Source of the DNA: Methanobacteriota archaeon
GTDB lineage: Archaea > Hydrothermarchaeota > Hydrothermarchaeia > Hydrothermarchaeales > BMS3B
Assembly: GCA_003229935.1 (NCBI GenBank)
Contig: QIGD01000096.1
Coordinates: 1-5,516, forward strand
Direction: 5' to 3'
DNA length: 5,516 nt
In this document: piece after piece, positions 1 through 5,251 of the stretch
Layout of the letters: every line of letters begins with the position of its first letter
Position numbering within the stretch: the first letter of the stretch is position 1
Position numbers and translations under genes: made by a program
Notes under the pieces: model-generated
Seen by the model: only the letters and a program-made list of their open reading frames with translations
Told to the model about the DNA's origin: nothing
Databases searched by the model: none

Positions 1-395
1 GTTTTGTGAAAAATTTTGGTCTTACAGAGGGAGCTATTGCCTCAAGTGTGGCTCATGATTCTCATAATATTATAGCTGTCGGGGTATCTAATAGAGATAT
101 ATGTAGGGCTATTAATCTGATAATTGAGAACAATGGAGGTATATGTGCTGTATCTGATGAGGAAGCTGTCTTACCTTTACCAATAGCAGGCCTTATGAGT
201 GATAGGAGCTATTCAGAAGTGGCAGAAAAGTATACTGAAGTTGATAGTATGGCAAAATCTCTTGGTTCTAAACTGAAATCACCCTTCATGACACTTTCAT
301 TTATGGCTTTGCTGGTCATCCCCAGAATAAAGCTTGGTGATAAAGGGCTGTTTGATGTGGAGAAATCCGAATTTATTGAGCTTTTTAGAAGGTAA
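1..395 (+). CDS. adeC: Adenine deaminase, C-terminal end (5' truncated by window)
   Basis: Adenine deaminase hydrolyses adenine to hypoxanthine and ammonia in cytosolic purine salvage. Only about the last 131 codons are present. The frame is open to the window edge (first full codon at 3), so the GTG at 6 is very probably internal. The residues VAHDSHNIIAVG, then ICAVSDEEAVLPLPIAGLMSD, PFMTLSFMALLVIP and a terminal IKLGDKGLFDVE stretch match the conserved C-terminal domain of AdeC-type enzymes. Full-length family members are roughly 550-600 residues, so the metal-binding amidohydrolase barrel lies upstream of this window. The stop is TAA at 393-395, only 16 bp from the stop of the convergent hisH, and I see no clear hairpin or long T-run between them. 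The domain pattern is distinctive, so I am confident of the family. Confidence 0.9.
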   Translation, partial: FVKNFGLTEGAIASSVAHDSHNIIAVGVSNRDICRAINLIIENNGGICAVSDEEAVLPLPIAGLMSDRSYSEVAEKYTEVDSMAKSLGSKLKSPFMTLSFMALLVIPRIKLGDKGLFDVEKSEFIELFRR

Positions 396-411
396 AATAA
401 CTATCCTGTAA

Positions 412-1014
412 CTATTCCCTCACAATCTCCACGAAATTCTTAATTATTCTCAAACCTGCCTTTCCGCTCTTCTCAGGGTGGAACTGGGTTGCAAAAACCG
501 AGTCCTTCTCCAGAATAGCAGGAACATCAACAGAATAATCTGTGGTAGCAACCACAACATCCTCCTGGGGCACAGCATAGTAAGAGTGAACAAAGTAAAA
601 GTACCCACCATGCTTAATTCCTTCGAGAATTCTACTCTTCTTCTTGATCTCAATACTGTTCCAGCCTATATGTGGAATTTTAAGATTTTCAGGAAGCCTG
701 ACCACCTTACCCTTAATAATACCCAGCCCATTCTCTCCCAGTCTGGACTCCTCACTCTCACTGAAAAAAAGCTGCAGCCCAAGGCATATTCCCAGAATAG
801 GCTTCTTCCTGGCACTATCAATTATAACCTCTCTCAGAGGCAGAAGATTTGCCATAGCATCCTCAAAGGCTCCCACGCCAGGGAGAATCAAAGCATCGCT
901 GGCCTCAATCTCCTCGACACTGGAAGTTATGACAGGCTTGGCCCCGGCATATTCAAAAGCTCTATAAACACTCCTAAGATTCCCCATTCCGTAGTCTACT
1001 ATAGCTATCCTCAT
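412..1014 (-). CDS. hisH: Imidazole glycerol phosphate synthase, glutaminase subunit HisH
   Basis: HisH hydrolyses glutamine and channels ammonia to HisF for the fifth step of histidine synthesis, in the cytosol. The 200-residue product is the normal family length for a class I glutamine amidotransferase. Seen in the sequence: N-terminal VDYGMGNLRSV, the oxyanion-loop motif PGVG (residues 45-48), the nucleophile elbow GICLG with Cys77, FVHSYY near 141-146, and the His179/Glu181 pair in QFHPEKSG, completing the Cys-His-Glu triad. The ATG at 1014 lies 4 bp after the hisF stop, with a GAGG SD-like stretch at 1028-1025, so the two genes are almost certainly one transcript. The stop codon is TAG (414-412); reading through it would meet TAA at 387-385, nine codons further on. 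Nothing is missing or broken. Confidence 0.96.
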   Translation of the reverse strand: MRIAIVDYGMGNLRSVYRAFEYAGAKPVITSSVEEIEASDALILPGVGAFEDAMANLLPLREVIIDSARKKPILGICLGLQLFFSESEESRLGENGLGIIKGKVVRLPENLKIPHIGWNSIEIKKKSRILEGIKHGGYFYFVHSYYAVPQEDVVVATTDYSVDVPAILEKDSVFATQFHPEKSGKAGLRIIKNFVEIVRE

Positions 1015-1018
1015 TCTA

Positions 1019-1825
1019 TCAAAGCCTCACAGGAATGCCCTTCTCCTTAAGATACCTCTTAATATCCCCCACAGTATACTCGTGATAATGAAAGATTGAA
1101 GCAGCCAGAGCTGCATCAGCCCTTGCAGAAGCAAATGCTTCATAGAAATGCTCAAGTTCACCTGCACCCCCACTTGCTATAACCGGTATATTGACAGCTT
1201 CAGAGATAGTTCTGGTAAGTTCAATGTCAAAGCCATCCTTTGTGCCATCAGCATCCATACTGGTCAATAGAATCTCACCAGCACCCAACTTCTCAACCCT
1301 TTTAGCCCATTCCACAGCATCTATACCTGTGGGTTCTCTCCCACCATATATATAAACCTCAAACCAGCATTTTCCCCTAGAAGTTTCAATAACATATCTA
1401 TTCTCTCTATTCTCATATACCCTTCTTGCATCAATAGCTGATACAATACACTGGTTTCCAAAACGTCTGGCTCCACCAGAAAGAATATCAGGATTTTTAA
1501 TGCCTGCAGTATTAATAGCAACTTTATCCGCTCCCGCCTTGAGAATTAGCCTTATATCCTCAACCTCACTTATTCCCCCTCCAACTGTAAGAGGAATAAA
1601 AATCTGGTCAGCTGTAGCCTCAACCACCTTAACCATCGTCTTTCTGCCTTCATGGCTTGCACTTATATCCAGAAAAACAAGTTCATCAGCTCCCTGCTCA
1701 TTGTAAACCTGAGCAAGTTCCACAGGCGAACCAGCATCTCTCAGATTCTTAAAATGCACGCCCTTAACCACTCTTCCATCCTTAACATCCAGACATGGTA
1801 TAATTCTCTTTGTAAGCATAGCCAC
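1019..1825 (-). CDS. hisF: Imidazole glycerol phosphate synthase, cyclase subunit HisF
   Basis: HisF uses ammonia from HisH to convert PRFAR to imidazole glycerol phosphate and AICAR, linking histidine and purine synthesis. The product is a (beta/alpha)8 barrel of 266-268 residues, the usual length. Seen: RIIPCLDVKDGRVVKGV at the N-terminus, LTVGGGI near 79-85, SAIDARR at 129-135, and the phosphate-binding GG of IASGGAG near 216-222. The catalytic aspartates are Asp13 and Asp132 counting from the GTG at 1825. Starting at the ATG at 1819 (third codon) they become Asp11 and Asp130, as in Thermotoga HisF, and I favour that start. No SD precedes either start, so translation may be leaderless or nearly so. 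hisF is the first gene of the hisF-hisH pair and is divergent from the tfx-like gene. Confidence 0.96.
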   Translation of the reverse strand: MAMLTKRIIPCLDVKDGRVVKGVHFKNLRDAGSPVELAQVYNEQGADELVFLDISASHEGRKTMVKVVEATADQIFIPLTVGGGISEVEDIRLILKAGADKVAINTAGIKNPDILSGGARRFGNQCIVSAIDARRVYENRENRYVIETSRGKCWFEVYIYGGREPTGIDAVEWAKRVEKLGAGEILLTSMDADGTKDGFDIELTRTISEAVNIPVIASGGAGELEHFYEAFASARADAALAASIFHYHEYTVGDIKRYLKEKGIPVRL

Positions 1826-1882
1826 ATATTAACTTAATTTAACTATTGAAAACTTTAAGTCTCTTCAAGATAAGGAATAGCC
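1826..1882. promoter_or_regulatory. Divergent hisF / tfx promoter region
   Basis: This 57-bp gap must hold both promoters. It is AT-rich, with three TTAA repeats at 1829-1842 (TTAACTTAATTTAAC) and two short palindromes: ACTT-T-AAGT at 1852-1860 and TCTT-C-AAGA at 1862-1870. An SD-like TAAGGA at 1871-1876 precedes the tfx ATG. No canonical TTTATATA box stands out for either direction, so the exact TATA elements are uncertain. The short palindromes are candidate operator half-sites, but this is inference from shape only. Confidence 0.45.
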
Positions 1883-2284
1883 ATGAATACGTTTCTCACA
1901 CCCATGCAGATAAAAATTCTTGAACTGAGAGCAAAGGGATATACTCAGGCTGCAATTGCAGGGATGATGGGTACAACAAGAGCAAATATAAGCATAACAG
2001 AAAAGAGAGCAAGAAAAAATGTAGAGAAGGCAAAGGCAACTCTTGACCTATTCAGGAAAATCGGTTCTCCTATGGTAGTTGAAATTAAGGATGGCGAGGA
2101 TATCTTCAATGTACCAAAAGAGGTTTTCTCCTGCGCCACCAGATGCAATATAAAGGTAAAGGAAAATACTCTCTCACTGATTGATAAGATTAAAAGGAGA
2201 GTTCCTGATAAAATTCTTGGTAGAGTTGTAAAAGAAAAAATTGAAATAACAATACTCAAAGATGGCGGAGTTATTATTGAGTAA
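1883..2284 (+). CDS. Tfx family DNA-binding transcriptional regulator
   Basis: Tfx proteins are small archaeal regulators. The founding member, in Methanothermobacter, binds DNA near the promoter of the molybdenum formylmethanofuran dehydrogenase operon (fmdECB). The 133-residue product is close to family length. Residues 4-50 form a basic helix-turn-helix: TPMQIKILELRAKGYTQ, then AAIAGMMGTTRANIS, with a recognition helix continuing into EKRARKNVEKAKA. This resembles the sigma-like tetra-helical HTH of Tfx. The C-terminal half (about 60-133) carries the family-specific segment with a conserved-looking Cys pair (Cys84, Cys88) and an acidic end. The ATG at 1883 has an SD-like TAAGGA about 7 nt upstream. 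The gene is divergent from hisF and overlaps the HAD gene by 11 bp tail to tail. No fmd/fwd genes are in the window, so its target here is unknown. Confidence 0.9.
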   Translation: MNTFLTPMQIKILELRAKGYTQAAIAGMMGTTRANISITEKRARKNVEKAKATLDLFRKIGSPMVVEIKDGEDIFNVPKEVFSCATRCNIKVKENTLSLIDKIKRRVPDKILGRVVKEKIEITILKDGGVIIE

Positions 2285-2960
2285 TCTTTTCTATGAGAGG
2301 TATGAGTTCAAAGAAACTTTCTATTATATAGTCAGGACCTTTTCCTTCATGCTTCAGATAAGCATTTTCTTCCCTTCTGAACCATATAGTACCCATTCCA
2401 GCATTCCCTGCCCCTGTTATATCCACATCAAGTTTATTACCTATCATCACGCACTCCCGTGGGTCAAGCCCAAACTTCTCTGCTGTAAGAGTAAAAATCT
2501 CAACTGAAGGTTTCTCAACACCGGCTTCTCCAGAGGTAACAAAAACATCAAAAAAATGGCTCAGTCCAAGAGCAATAAGCTTCTCCCACTGCTTTATTGC
2601 TATGCCGTTGGATACAACACCAAGCCTGAATTTCTCTCTGAACCTGATAAGAGAAGGGATAACACCCGGAAAGGGCTTGAGATATCCAAATTTGGTATGC
2701 TCATAGGCAACAATACCTGCTGCAATAATCTTGGGGTTCCAAGGGATATTCAAATATCTGAGGAGTTCATCGTAGTGCCTCGGGTAGTTGGAGCCAAAGG
2801 TTTTGATTATATGTAGGAGCTTCTCATACAGCTCCTGCTCATCTTTAAACGGTAGCCCTGAGTCTATCATTGCCTTCACTGAGTTACGTCTTGCCATTTC
2901 AGCAAGCGTTGTACTGTCGTAGAGAGTATCATCTATATCAAACAGAAGAGCTTTTATCAT
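2274..2960 (-). CDS. HAD superfamily hydrolase (probable small-molecule phosphatase)
   Basis: This is a 228-residue haloacid dehalogenase-fold hydrolase of the archaeal TIGR02253-like group, cytosolic and probably a Mg-dependent phosphatase. Seen: motif I FDIDDTLYD with nucleophile Asp8 and acid/base Asp10; an inserted helical cap at about residues 15-95; motif II VVSNG (Ser117, Asn118); motif III Lys150 in GVEKP; and motif IV IGNKLDVDI, with Asn175 where many relatives have Asp, and acidic residues Asp178 and Asp180 retained. The substrate cannot be deduced; some relatives act on phosphoglycolate or glyceraldehyde 3-phosphate. The ATG overlaps the aIF2-beta stop as ATGA (2957-2960), implying translational coupling. 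Its 3' end overlaps the end of tfx. It looks intact and active. Confidence 0.9.
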   Translation of the reverse strand: MIKALLFDIDDTLYDSTTLAEMARRNSVKAMIDSGLPFKDEQELYEKLLHIIKTFGSNYPRHYDELLRYLNIPWNPKIIAAGIVAYEHTKFGYLKPFPGVIPSLIRFREKFRLGVVSNGIAIKQWEKLIALGLSHFFDVFVTSGEAGVEKPSVEIFTLTAEKFGLDPRECVMIGNKLDVDITGAGNAGMGTIWFRREENAYLKHEGKGPDYIIESFFELIPLIEKITQ

Positions 2961-3598
2961 TCCAATATTTCCATCGCCTGAGCAAAGACTCTTGTTCCCT
3001 GAGCGCCTGTTACTTTTGCCTTGACTTTCTGTCCTCTTCTAACGCCACCTCTGACATATATTATATAATCGCCAGAATGAGCAACACCGTCACCTTTCTT
3101 ACCGGTACTTGTTATATCAACAATTATCTCTTCACCCACCGAAGGTTTGAATTTCTTCTCAACCTTTCTTGTCGATGCCTTTATGCCACCCAGCGGATGT
3201 CTCGAACCACAGGCTTCACACTTGAGAAAATTGACTCTATCCTCCTTCACAATCTTTGTATCAGGTCTCCCACATTCAGGGCAGATAACATACTGGTTCA
3301 GAAAGGCAATAAACTTCTCCTGTATCTGGTGCTGTCTGAAATGCCCCTTTACCACAAGGTGTCCACTTTCAAAAACACCAGAGGTGCCCAGCTCCCTTAG
3401 AAGCCATTTTGTGAGCATGTCATGGGTTCTGTTTATAGCCTTGGCAACCTCACCGAGATTCTGAATCACTGTCAGCTTACCTTGAATTATAGAAGATATT
3501 ATAGGCGCTTCAAAACGGGAATGCTCCTTAACCTTCTCGGGAAGCTCTTCATATGCTTTTTCCAACAAAGTATTATAATCATAATCTGAAATTGCCAT
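2957..3598 (-). CDS. Translation initiation factor 2 subunit beta with C-terminal TRAM domain
   Basis: aIF2-beta is part of the aIF2 complex that delivers initiator Met-tRNA to the small ribosomal subunit. The 213-residue product has an N-terminal segment (1-30), a central alpha/beta domain (about 30-100, including FEAPIISSIIQGKLTVIQN), and a C4 zinc ribbon with Cys106, Cys109, Cys127 and Cys130. A TRAM RNA-binding domain follows at about 150-213 (VGEEIIVDITSTGKKGDGVA, then VRRGQKVKAKVTG). The common archaeal form is about 135-140 residues and lacks TRAM. The longer form is, to my knowledge, typical of methanogen and haloarchaeal lineages. The ATG at 3598 is preceded by a weak GGGCGA. It lies 9 bp after the tbp stop in the same reading frame, and its stop overlaps the HAD start. 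The symbol eif2b is used in some databases for this subunit. Confidence 0.96.
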   Translation of the reverse strand: MAISDYDYNTLLEKAYEELPEKVKEHSRFEAPIISSIIQGKLTVIQNLGEVAKAINRTHDMLTKWLLRELGTSGVFESGHLVVKGHFRQHQIQEKFIAFLNQYVICPECGRPDTKIVKEDRVNFLKCEACGSRHPLGGIKASTRKVEKKFKPSVGEEIIVDITSTGKKGDGVAHSGDYIIYVRGGVRRGQKVKAKVTGAQGTRVFAQAMEILE

Positions 3599-3607
3599 GC
3601 TATCGCC

Positions 3608-4147
3608 CTATATTAAACCCAGCTCCTGAAGGGTTTTTTTGACATTCTCAGTTGCCATCTCAGCATCATTTACACTTTTGGCACCGGTACATACCATCTT
3701 TCCTGAACCGAAGAGCAGGAGTACAACTTTTGGTTTACTCATTCTATACACAAGACCAGGGAATTGCTCTGGCTCATATTCTGTATTATCAAGAGCTATT
3801 GCAATAGCATCAAGATTAAGCTCAGCATGGAGATTGGCTGTTGCCACAACATTCTGAACTACAACCTCAGGCTCGGCCTTTATATCTATACCTGCACCTT
3901 TTATCTTTTCAATTGTCCTCTTAATAGCAAGAGTAGCTTGTTCAATGCTCTTAGCTCCAGTGCATACTATCTTTCCTGAACCGAAAATCAAAGCTGCAGC
4001 CTTTGGCTCATCCAAATGATAAACTAGACCTGGAAACTGTTCAGGCTCATACTCAACATTATCAAGACTGACTGTTATCAATCCTAAGTCAAACTTCTGT
4101 CCAAGAGATGTTGAAGCAACAACATTCTCAATTTTTACATTGCTCAT
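3608..4147 (-). CDS. tbp: TATA-box-binding protein (TBP)
   Basis: TBP binds and bends TATA boxes and, with TFB, recruits archaeal RNA polymerase. The 179-residue product is two tandem saddle halves. NVVAS at residue 8 and NVVAT at residue 99 mark repeat starts 91 residues apart, and both contain EYEPEQFPGLVY and FGSGK-VCTGAKS. The four DNA-intercalating phenylalanines are Phe38, Phe55, Phe129 and Phe146. The halves are also close in DNA: 17 bases at 3696-3712 recur identically at 3969-3985. There is no acidic C-terminal tail of the kind some archaeal TBPs have. The ATG at 4147 has a strong SD, GGAGGT at 4160-4155. tbp leads the tbp, aIF2-beta, HAD unit. Its stop is TAG, in frame with aIF2-beta. 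Confidence 0.98.
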   Translation of the reverse strand: MSNVKIENVVASTSLGQKFDLGLITVSLDNVEYEPEQFPGLVYHLDEPKAAALIFGSGKIVCTGAKSIEQATLAIKRTIEKIKGAGIDIKAEPEVVVQNVVATANLHAELNLDAIAIALDNTEYEPEQFPGLVYRMSKPKVVLLLFGSGKMVCTGAKSVNDAEMATENVKKTLQELGLI

Positions 4148-4154
4148 GGGGTGT

Positions 4155-4160
4155 TACCTC
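4155..4160 (-). promoter_or_regulatory. Strong Shine-Dalgarno site of tbp
   Basis: GGAGGT on the minus strand lies 7 nt before the tbp ATG. It is one of the two strongest SD matches seen in the window and fixes the tbp start. It also implies a leadered mRNA, so the transcription start must lie upstream of 4160. Confidence 0.85.
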
Positions 4161-4228
4161 CATTTATAAAGTACTTATAAATACTCAAATTATCCTGAGA
4201 TGTAACCATTTAAAAACTATTTAAATAG
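4161..4228 (-). promoter_or_regulatory. tbp operon promoter region with several TATA-like boxes
   Basis: Reading towards tbp on the minus strand there are four TATA-like stretches: CTATTTAAATAG (4228-4217, a perfect 12-bp palindrome), TTTTTAAATG (4216-4207), TTTATAAGTA (4180-4171) and CTTTATAAAT (4170-4161). With archaeal spacing of about 25 nt from box to start site, only the distal boxes would give a transcript containing the SD at 4160-4155 (leader of roughly 50 nt). The proximal boxes would start transcription within the SD or the coding region. They may therefore be chance AT-rich sequence or sites where TBP competes for its own promoter. The boxes are seen directly; their roles are inferred. 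Confidence 0.6.
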
Positions 4229-4270
4229 CGGAGGGCTAAATTGAATGGTTGGTTCGTCTCAGTTTCACTG

Positions 4271-4315
4271 GTGAACTACCCACGACTAAAGTCATGGATG
4301 TCCTAGTGATTCATG
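4271..4315 (-). ncRNA. Right end of TnpB element, omega-RNA-like 3' scaffold
   Basis: The minus-strand sequence ATGAATCACTAGGACATCC, followed by a stem-loop (CCATGACT, loop TT, AGTCGTGG, with one G/T-type mismatch position) and GGTAGTTCAC, has the typical form of the 3' end of archaeal tnpB elements. In intact elements this region is transcribed as the scaffold of the TnpB guide RNA, and the adjoining flank serves as guide. If it is still transcribed here, the guide would begin near 4270 and continue downwards towards the tbp promoter. A perfect 5-bp inverted repeat, TTCAC-TG-GTGAA (4264-4275), spans the presumed tip. Expression and function are inference; the element's own protein is destroyed. 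Confidence 0.5.
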
Positions 4316-4616
4316 ATTTTTAAGACGTCTAAAGAAGTTATCAAATGATTTATTAACTCTTCTCAAGACATTTTGCAATAACCGACTGTAAACAAGAGGT
4401 AAATATTTATCATGTTTTTTCTGCACAGGTAAAGCCTTACTTTGACTTTTCACTGTAATCCATTAGTTTAGGTATAGGTAGTCTATAGAGTTCTCCCTGT
4501 AGTTTTCTGTTACAAAGAGCATCATTATACAAATGTCTGCAGGTATCCAGAGTAGCCTCTAATTTTACTATCTGCTTTTTACCTGGATACAACCTGTATT
4601 TGTAGCTCTTTAACAT
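4316..4616 (-). pseudogene. tnpB: tnpB pseudogene: N-terminal third, frameshifted, C-terminus deleted
   Basis: Intact TnpB is an RNA-guided RuvC-like nuclease of about 370-430 residues. The first part, MLKSYKYRLYPGKKQ through LDTCRHLYNDALCNRKL, is the conserved N-terminal helix-turn-helix region. The start is the ATG at 4616, with SD GGAGGTG at 4625-4619; an in-frame ATG at 4634 would precede that SD and is unlikely. The first frame stops at TAA (4439-4437) after YSEKSK. From about 4444 the protein continues in the next frame as ALPVQKKHDKYLPLVYSR, then LLQNVLRRVNKSFDNFFRRLKN, a well-known TnpB segment, showing a single-base indel near 4440-4455. After RRLKN (about 4316) the sequence jumps straight into the right-end block. 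Some 250 residues, including the RuvC Asp-Glu-Asp residues and zinc finger, are gone. It cannot make an active nuclease. Confidence 0.85.
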
Positions 4617-4646
4617 TACACCTCCTTTATTCATAATATCATCCTG

Positions 4647-4666
4647 GTTTTTATAAGTATAAAAAC
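4647..4666. promoter_or_regulatory. Perfect palindrome containing TATA box upstream of tnpB remnant
   Basis: GTTTTTATA and TATAAAAAC form a perfect 9-bp inverted repeat around a central AG. The centre lies about 40 nt before the tnpB ATG. On the minus strand it reads as a TATA-like CTTATAAAAA, so transcription could begin near 4630, just ahead of the SD. Because it is symmetrical it could also act in the other direction or bind a dimeric regulator. The symmetry is seen; the promoter role is inferred from position and composition. Confidence 0.5.
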
Positions 4667-4757
4667 TTTGTATTTGTTTTTATCATTATATTTAAATTTG
4701 AGATTCATTATACAATTTACAATTAGTTAAAGACATTAGTCATATTATCGCATTCAT

Positions 4758-4777
4758 CCAACGACTAAAGTAGTTGG
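4758..4777. repeat. Left-end subterminal hairpin of the IS200/IS605-type remnant
   Basis: CCAAC-G-ACT, loop AA, AGT-A-GTTGG forms an imperfect stem-loop with one internal mismatch (G4763/A4772). Its core ACGACTAAAGT matches the right-end hairpin at 4282-4292. In IS200/IS605 elements such hairpins are recognised as single-stranded DNA by the TnpA transposase. The flanking 4667-4757 is AT-rich, with no gene seen. Confidence 0.7.
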
Positions 4778-4831
4778 TTTTCTGCTATGTTTGTCATAAA
4801 TCTTATCTTTTATCAGCAACAGGAAAGTTGG

Positions 4832-5158
4832 TCACCTTGGCCAGTACATTATTATGAACACCCCAATCAGGCATATACCCCCACCGATTAGTTCAAAGAT
4901 ATCAGGAGGCTTTTTATCTATCACCCAGCCCCATGATATAGCCATGACGATGAAGATACCGCCATAAGCCGCATATACCCTGCTGAAACTGGCAGGCTGG
5001 AATGTGGGAATTATACCATAAAGCACAAGGATTATGGCACCCACGACACCGATATAAATGCTGTGACCCTCTCGATACCACTGCCACACAAGATATCCAC
5101 CTCCAATCTCAGCAAGACCTGCAAGGACAAAGAGGGCCAGAGACTTTATTATAAACAT
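4832..5158 (-). CDS. YnfA/UPF0060 family small membrane protein (SMR-like)
   Basis: This is a 108-residue integral membrane protein, the same length as Escherichia coli YnfA, with four predicted transmembrane helices (about 4-25, 33-51, 61-79 and 87-106). Family marks are Glu17 in LAEIGGGYLVW, the segment FQPASFSRVYAAYGGIFI (53-70) joining helices 2 and 3, Trp76 and Asp81. YnfA-type proteins are related to the small multidrug resistance transporters and probably work as dimers; the natural substrate in archaea is unknown. The start is the ATG at 5158. Stops lie just upstream in frame and no SD is within 15 nt (an AAGGTGA lies about 25 nt away), so a leaderless transcript is possible. It sits alone between two insertion-sequence remnants, which suggests mobile or acquired DNA. 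Confidence 0.92.
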   Translation of the reverse strand: MFIIKSLALFVLAGLAEIGGGYLVWQWYREGHSIYIGVVGAIILVLYGIIPTFQPASFSRVYAAYGGIFIVMAISWGWVIDKKPPDIFELIGGGICLIGVFIIMYWPR

Positions 5159-5218
5159 TATTTGTATATGTTTAGCTAGTTCACCTTCTTAACACTTTTC
5201 CCACGCTCTCTGGGCTAT

Positions 5219-5227
5219 GTTTTATAA
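5219..5227 (+). promoter_or_regulatory. Candidate TATA box for the transposase gene
   Basis: TTTTATAAG lies about 29 bp (from its centre) before the ATG at 5252, which would place the start site just ahead of that ATG. Between them is an imperfect palindrome, AGGTTGTACCACCT (5235-5248), with one mismatched pair. It could be part of the end of the insertion sequence. Both assignments rest on position and composition only. Confidence 0.4.
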
Positions 5228-5251
5228 GGGTGTGAGGTTGTACCACCTTTC

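Larger units (their letters stand above)
4271..4795 (-). mobile_element. Degenerate IS200/IS605-type (TnpB) element remnant
   Basis: Read on the minus strand, this stretch has the layout of an IS200/IS605-family tnpB-only element: left-end hairpin (4777-4758), tnpB start (4616), and a right-end block with a hairpin (4297-4280) that runs out at GTAGTTCAC. Both end hairpins contain the same 11 bases, ACGACTAAAGT on the plus strand (4761-4771 and 4282-4292), in the same orientation, as expected for subterminal palindromes of these elements. Complete tnpB elements are about 1.3-1.8 kb; this one is about 0.5 kb through an internal deletion. The outer limits are estimates: TTTAT at 4800-4796 could be the target motif beside the left tip, and 4271 the right tip. 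There is no tnpA, so any mobility would need a transposase in trans. Confidence 0.75.

Noticed and set aside
396..411. Terminator between adeC and hisH
   Set aside because: Only 16 bp, with no hairpin and no T-run of useful length on either strand.
478..1050. 190-codon open frame on the + strand opposite hisH
   Set aside because: It is antisense to a fully motif-complete hisH, has no family-like sequence and no SD, and reflects codon structure of the real gene.
2870..3400. 176-codon open frame on the + strand opposite aIF2-beta and the HAD start
   Set aside because: Composition (Cys, Ser and Leu rich, no motifs) is that of an antisense shadow; the minus-strand genes are unmistakable.
3696..3985. 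Direct DNA repeat (17 identical bases 273 bp apart)
   Set aside because: It is explained by the two homologous halves of TBP (91 codons apart), not by an independent repeat element.
4437..4634. A self-standing 65-residue gene
   Set aside because: It is the frameshifted N-terminus of tnpB with a start extended past its own SD; the homologous protein continues in the next frame.
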